Below, piece after piece: positions 14,635-16,741 of a stretch of DNA of 16,741 nt. The notes beneath the pieces were generated by a model. That model had not been told where the DNA came from. It saw nothing but the letters and a program-made list of their open reading frames with translations, and ran no database searches. Position 1 is the stretch's first letter. Each line of letters starts with the position of its first letter. This stretch comes from an uncultured Collinsella sp. (GTDB lineage: Bacteria > Actinomycetota > Coriobacteriia > Coriobacteriales > Coriobacteriaceae): contig UROO01000038.1 in NCBI GenBank assembly GCA_900549555.1, forward strand, positions 1 to 16,741. Reading direction: 5' to 3'. The translations under genes were made by a program, and so were the position numbers.

Positions 14635-15396
14635 ATGGATCAGATTTACGACAACAGGTACTATTCCGCCGGTTCGCGTGAGCCGTCGCCTCGTCGTGCG
14701 CGTACCGCACAGCTTGGCGGGTCTGGTTATGCTGGTGCTGATCGCTCCAGGTATAGCTCGCCGGCGACTTCGCATCCCAATGCTCAGCCAAATAGTTCCT
14801 CGGATAGTCCGGTGCGCCCATCGCGTTCCAAGCATGCGTCGCGCCCTTCGACCCAGGCGTCCGACAAGCCGCGCCGTCCCTCAAGCCGTCTTTCCGGCTC
14901 GGACTTTATGCACTATGCCAACGACAACGCAGCGGTCAAGGCAATTTACGACTTTACCCACGGTCCTCAGCGAGGGCTGTTTATCGGTATTGTCGTCGCC
15001 CTGGTGCTCGTGAGCCTGTACTTTCCCGTGCGCGACCTCTACGTTGCCAAACGCTCGAGCGATATCTTGGCCAAGCAGGTCGAGATTCGCCAGCAGTACA
15101 ACGACGAGCTGCAGAAAAGCGTCGACAAGCTGCTCTCGGAGGAGGGTATCAAGGACGCGGCATCCGAGGACTTGGGCCTGGTGATGCCCGGCGAGAAGAG
15201 AATTGAAGTGCAGGGCCTGGACGACGATTCGGATTCGTCTTCGAGCAAGAAGTCGTCGAACGCCAAGAAGGCCAGCGAAGTTGCCAAGGAAATCGAAGAC
15301 GTCGGTACGGACGCGCCGTGGTACATCCAGGCGCTCGACATGCTGTTTGGGTTTAACGGTGTCGAGGGCCAGACGCTCGTGTCCAACGGCAAATAG
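14635..15396 (+). CDS. FtsB/DivIC-like septum formation protein
   Basis: Proteins of this family form part of the division complex with FtsL and FtsQ/DivIB at the septum. The 253-residue product has a long N-terminal cytoplasmic segment (1 to about 90) rich in Ser, Arg and Pro and probably disordered. One membrane helix follows at about 114-130 (GLFIGIVVALVLVSLYF), then a coiled coil at about 138-170 (SSDILAKQVEIRQQYNDELQ) and the DivIC-like LGLVMPGEK (180-188). An acidic/serine stretch and a short C-terminal hydrophobic segment (APWYIQALDMLFGF) end it. The start at 14635 avoids the terminator and promoter; an upstream in-frame ATG at 14494 would translate through the terminator hairpin. The ribosome site is weak (AAGG, 14626-14629). 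Position after eno and before ppx matches the mycobacterial order Rv1023, Rv1024, Rv1026. Confidence 0.85.
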   Translation: MDQIYDNRYYSAGSREPSPRRARTAQLGGSGYAGADRSRYSSPATSHPNAQPNSSSDSPVRPSRSKHASRPSTQASDKPRRPSSRLSGSDFMHYANDNAAVKAIYDFTHGPQRGLFIGIVVALVLVSLYFPVRDLYVAKRSSDILAKQVEIRQQYNDELQKSVDKLLSEEGIKDAASEDLGLVMPGEKRIEVQGLDDDSDSSSSKKSSNAKKASEVAKEIEDVGTDAPWYIQALDMLFGFNGVEGQTLVSNGK

Positions 15397-15416
15397 CGCC
15401 CGGAGGGGAGCCTGCA

Positions 15417-16418
15417 ATGGCAGATTGCAAACGCTATAAGGTAGCCGCGATCGACCTGGGAACGGTGTCGTCGCGACTGGTGCTGGCCCAGGTCGAGGGC
15501 GGGGCGATCGTGGAATCGTCCAAGCATACCGAGATTACCGATTTGGGCGAGGGCGTGGACGCGACGGGGCGCTTTTGCGAGGCGGCCGTTGAGCGCGTGC
15601 TCGCCGCATGCCGCATGTTTGTGGACGAGGCACGTGCCTTTGGGGCCGCGTGCATCTGCACCACATGCACGAGCGCCGCGCGCGATGCGTCCAATGCCGC
15701 GCTGCTGCTGGACGGCCTGCGCGATCTGGGGCTTGAGCCACAGGTGATTCCGGGCGAGGTCGAGGCGCGCCTGACGTTTTTTGGCGTGGCGCACGACTTT
15801 GCTGGCGAGCGCATCATTGTTGCCGATTCGGGCGGCGGATCCACGGAGCTCGCGACGGGCGTCTATGCGCCGGAGCGTGGGGTCTTTGCGCTGGAGGGCA
15901 CGCGTTCGCTGGACATCGGTTGTCGCCGCGTGACGGAGCGGTTCTTCTCGGCGCTGCCGCCTGCGGACGGCGAGCTTGCTGCCGCTGCCGCGTGGGCAGG
16001 CGAACAGTTCGCCGCCTATTTTGAAGGCCTGCCCAGCGACTTTGAGCGCGCCGAACGCCTGGTCGCCGTGGGCGGCACCGTCACCACGCTCGTGGCGCTC
16101 GTTCATAAGCTGGAACCGTACGATTCGAGCTTTGTGCACCTGCGCGAGCTTTCGCTGGATCAGGTTTCGGCCGCTATCGAGCGCATGTCTGTGTTGGATG
16201 CGGACGGCATCGCCGCTCTACCGGGTGTACAGCCCAAACGCGCGGGCGTGATCTTGGCGGGCGCCGTGGTGATCCACGAGCTCATGCGAGCCGGCGGCTA
16301 CAAGACGCTCACTGTAAGCGAGAACAGCCTACTCGCCGGAATGGCCGCCACCATCAACGAGGTTCTCGACGGCGCGACCCCCACCATCGCCTGGACCCCC
16401 GCTCTCAGCACCCTCTAA
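15417..16418 (+). CDS. ppx: Ppx/GppA family exopolyphosphatase
   Basis: Ppx removes phosphate from the ends of polyphosphate, and GppA converts pppGpp to ppGpp; the family shares an ASKHA fold and the two cannot be separated here. The product is 333 residues, the short two-domain type common in actinomycetes. Motifs are the phosphate loop AIDLGTVSSRLVL (11-23), CTSAARDASN (84-93), IPGEVEARLTF (111-121), DSGGGSTEL (137-145) and VAVGGTVTTL (216-225). The first loop has Val where most relatives have Asn (DxGTNSxRL), which may affect activity. GGAGGGGAG (15402-15410) is 6 bases from the ATG. Only 20 bases separate it from the division gene, so they form an operon. In other actinomycetes a DUF501 gene usually lies between the two, and none is present here. 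Confidence 0.92.
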   Translation: MADCKRYKVAAIDLGTVSSRLVLAQVEGGAIVESSKHTEITDLGEGVDATGRFCEAAVERVLAACRMFVDEARAFGAACICTTCTSAARDASNAALLLDGLRDLGLEPQVIPGEVEARLTFFGVAHDFAGERIIVADSGGGSTELATGVYAPERGVFALEGTRSLDIGCRRVTERFFSALPPADGELAAAAAWAGEQFAAYFEGLPSDFERAERLVAVGGTVTTLVALVHKLEPYDSSFVHLRELSLDQVSAAIERMSVLDADGIAALPGVQPKRAGVILAGAVVIHELMRAGGYKTLTVSENSLLAGMAATINEVLDGATPTIAWTPALSTL

Positions 16419-16419
16419 A

Positions 16420-16490
16420 TAAGCTGCGGTGAAATAGTTCCTAAATAAGCTGGTAAACGGTATAAACAGGATCTATTCCACCGCAGCTTA
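16420..16490. repeat. Long hairpin element, copy 2 (after ppx)
   Basis: Arms of 23 bases (16420-16442 and 16468-16490) pair at 21 of 23 positions around a 25-base loop. It is homologous to the element at 8225-8293: arms share TGCGGTG, AATAG and CACCGCA, and both carry ATAAACAGGA at the start of the right arm. Where copy 1 has GTTGC with GCAAC, copy 2 has GCTGC with GCAGC, so both sides of one pair have changed. It starts one base past the ppx stop codon. Confidence 0.85.
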
Positions 16491-16545
16491 GAGCCCCACC
16501 GGCGCCCAAAAGAAGCGAGCCCGCATCCCAACGGGACACGGGCTC
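16491..16545. repeat. 55-bp direct repeat, first copy, with a minus-strand terminator-like hairpin
   Basis: These 55 bases recur exactly at 16687-16741. Within them GAGCCCG (16517-16523) pairs with CGGGCTC (16539-16545), and inner TCCC pairs with GGGA. Read on the minus strand this stem is followed by GCTTCTTTT, which fits an intrinsic terminator for transcription coming from beyond the right end of the contig. On the plus strand no U-run follows. Confidence 0.8.
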
Positions 16546-16556
16546 GTAAACAATAC

Positions 16557-16565
16557 GTGGTAGAG
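16557..16565 (+). other. D-arm-like motif (tRNA resemblance, uncertain)
   Basis: GTGGTAGAG resembles the D-arm of a bacterial tRNA. It pairs in concept with a T-arm-like motif 120 bases downstream, but no anticodon arm or matching acceptor strand lies between. It may be chance or a degraded tRNA. Confidence 0.15.
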
Positions 16566-16571
16566 GCGGTG

Positions 16572-16661
16572 GGACGTCCGCGTATTTGCTCCGCAAATCC
16601 GCACCGGCTTCGGCCGCCTGCCGGCGCCCTCGCCGGCTCGCTGCGGACGCTGCGCGTCCGC
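16572..16661. other. Array of small perfect hairpins
   Basis: Ninety bases hold the palindrome GGACGTCC (16572-16579) and four perfect stem-loops: ATTTGC/GCAAAT (16584-16598), CGGC/GCCG with a TTCG loop (16605-16616), GCCGGCG/CGCCGGC (16620-16637) and GCGGACGC/GCGTCCGC (16643-16661). Loops are only 3-4 bases. No gene is credible here, since all frames crossing it are low-complexity Arg/Ala/Pro. It lies between the two 55-bp repeats. Function is unknown. Confidence 0.8.
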
Positions 16662-16678
16662 TTGACGCTCGCCCCCTC

Positions 16679-16702
16679 GCGGGTTCGAGCCCCACCGGCG
16701 CC
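16679..16702 (+). other. tRNA T-arm-like motif
   Basis: GCGGG, TTCGAGC and CCCAC (16679-16695) look like a T stem-loop with one mismatched pair, followed by CGGCGCC as a possible acceptor strand. No standard cloverleaf can be built upstream, and the expected CCA is not in register. It could be the 3' piece of a tRNA gene rearranged by repeats or misassembly. Confidence 0.25.
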
Positions 16703-16741
16703 CAAAAGAAGCGAGCCCGCATCCCAACGGGACACGGGCTC
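16687..16741. repeat. 55-bp direct repeat, second copy, at the contig end
   Basis: Identical to 16491-16545; the base just before each copy differs, and the right limit is the end of the sequence. The spacing of 196 bases suggests either a tandem unit or an assembly branch. The same hairpin and minus-strand T-rich tail are present. Confidence 0.9.

Noticed and set aside
16415..16735. Minus-strand frames across the contig tail
   Set aside because: They read through repeats and the tRNA-like segment; such peptides are typical false calls from structural DNA.

Overview
The window is a GC-rich bacterial contig. Gene content and order point to an actinomycete of class Coriobacteriia, most likely Collinsella or a close relative. 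This is an inference from three things: a mazG / eno / ftsB-like / ppx neighbourhood of actinobacterial type, the style of the proteins, and the interspersed palindromic repeats. The first 49 bases are not genomic. They are an Illumina Nextera i5 adapter ending in the Tn5 mosaic end. The last 55 bases repeat 16491-16545 exactly, so both ends are assembly edges.

Region 1 (50-7958, plus strand) is a compact histidine operon: hisZ-hisG fusion (5' truncated), hisD, hisC, hisB, hisH, hisA, hisF, hisI, a 75-residue protein of unknown role, and hisE. Most junctions overlap or nearly touch, and ribosome binding sites often lie inside the preceding gene. Three junctions carry palindromic sequence: hisB/hisH, hisF/hisI and the end of hisE. 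A PHP-type histidinol-phosphatase lies on the opposite strand (8306-9217). It supplies the one step missing from the operon, so the window encodes the whole route from PRPP and ATP to histidine.

Region 2 (9411-11366, plus strand) holds a stand-alone LarC C-terminal-domain protein, a YfcE-type metallophosphoesterase and MazG. Region 3 (about 11367-13006) is visibly richer in A/T. It carries a minus-strand AAA/DUF4143 ATPase preceded by three 17-bp repeats at an exact 33-bp period, and beyond them a 43-codon open frame. This block separates mazG from eno, which are near neighbours in other actinomycetes, and looks like an insertion.

Region 4 (13150-16418, plus strand) is enolase with a strong intrinsic terminator, then an FtsB/DivIC-like division protein and an exopolyphosphatase/GppA-family protein, the last two probably cotranscribed. 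The tail (16419-16741) has no gene. It holds a second copy of a long hairpin also present at 8225-8293, then a dense array of small perfect hairpins between two copies of a 55-bp direct repeat.

I found no clear new defence or mobile system. The points most worth following are the 33-bp-period repeats beside the ATPase, the covarying hairpin family at gene ends, the HisZ-HisG fusion, the orphan LarC2-like protein and the small protein translationally coupled to hisI.
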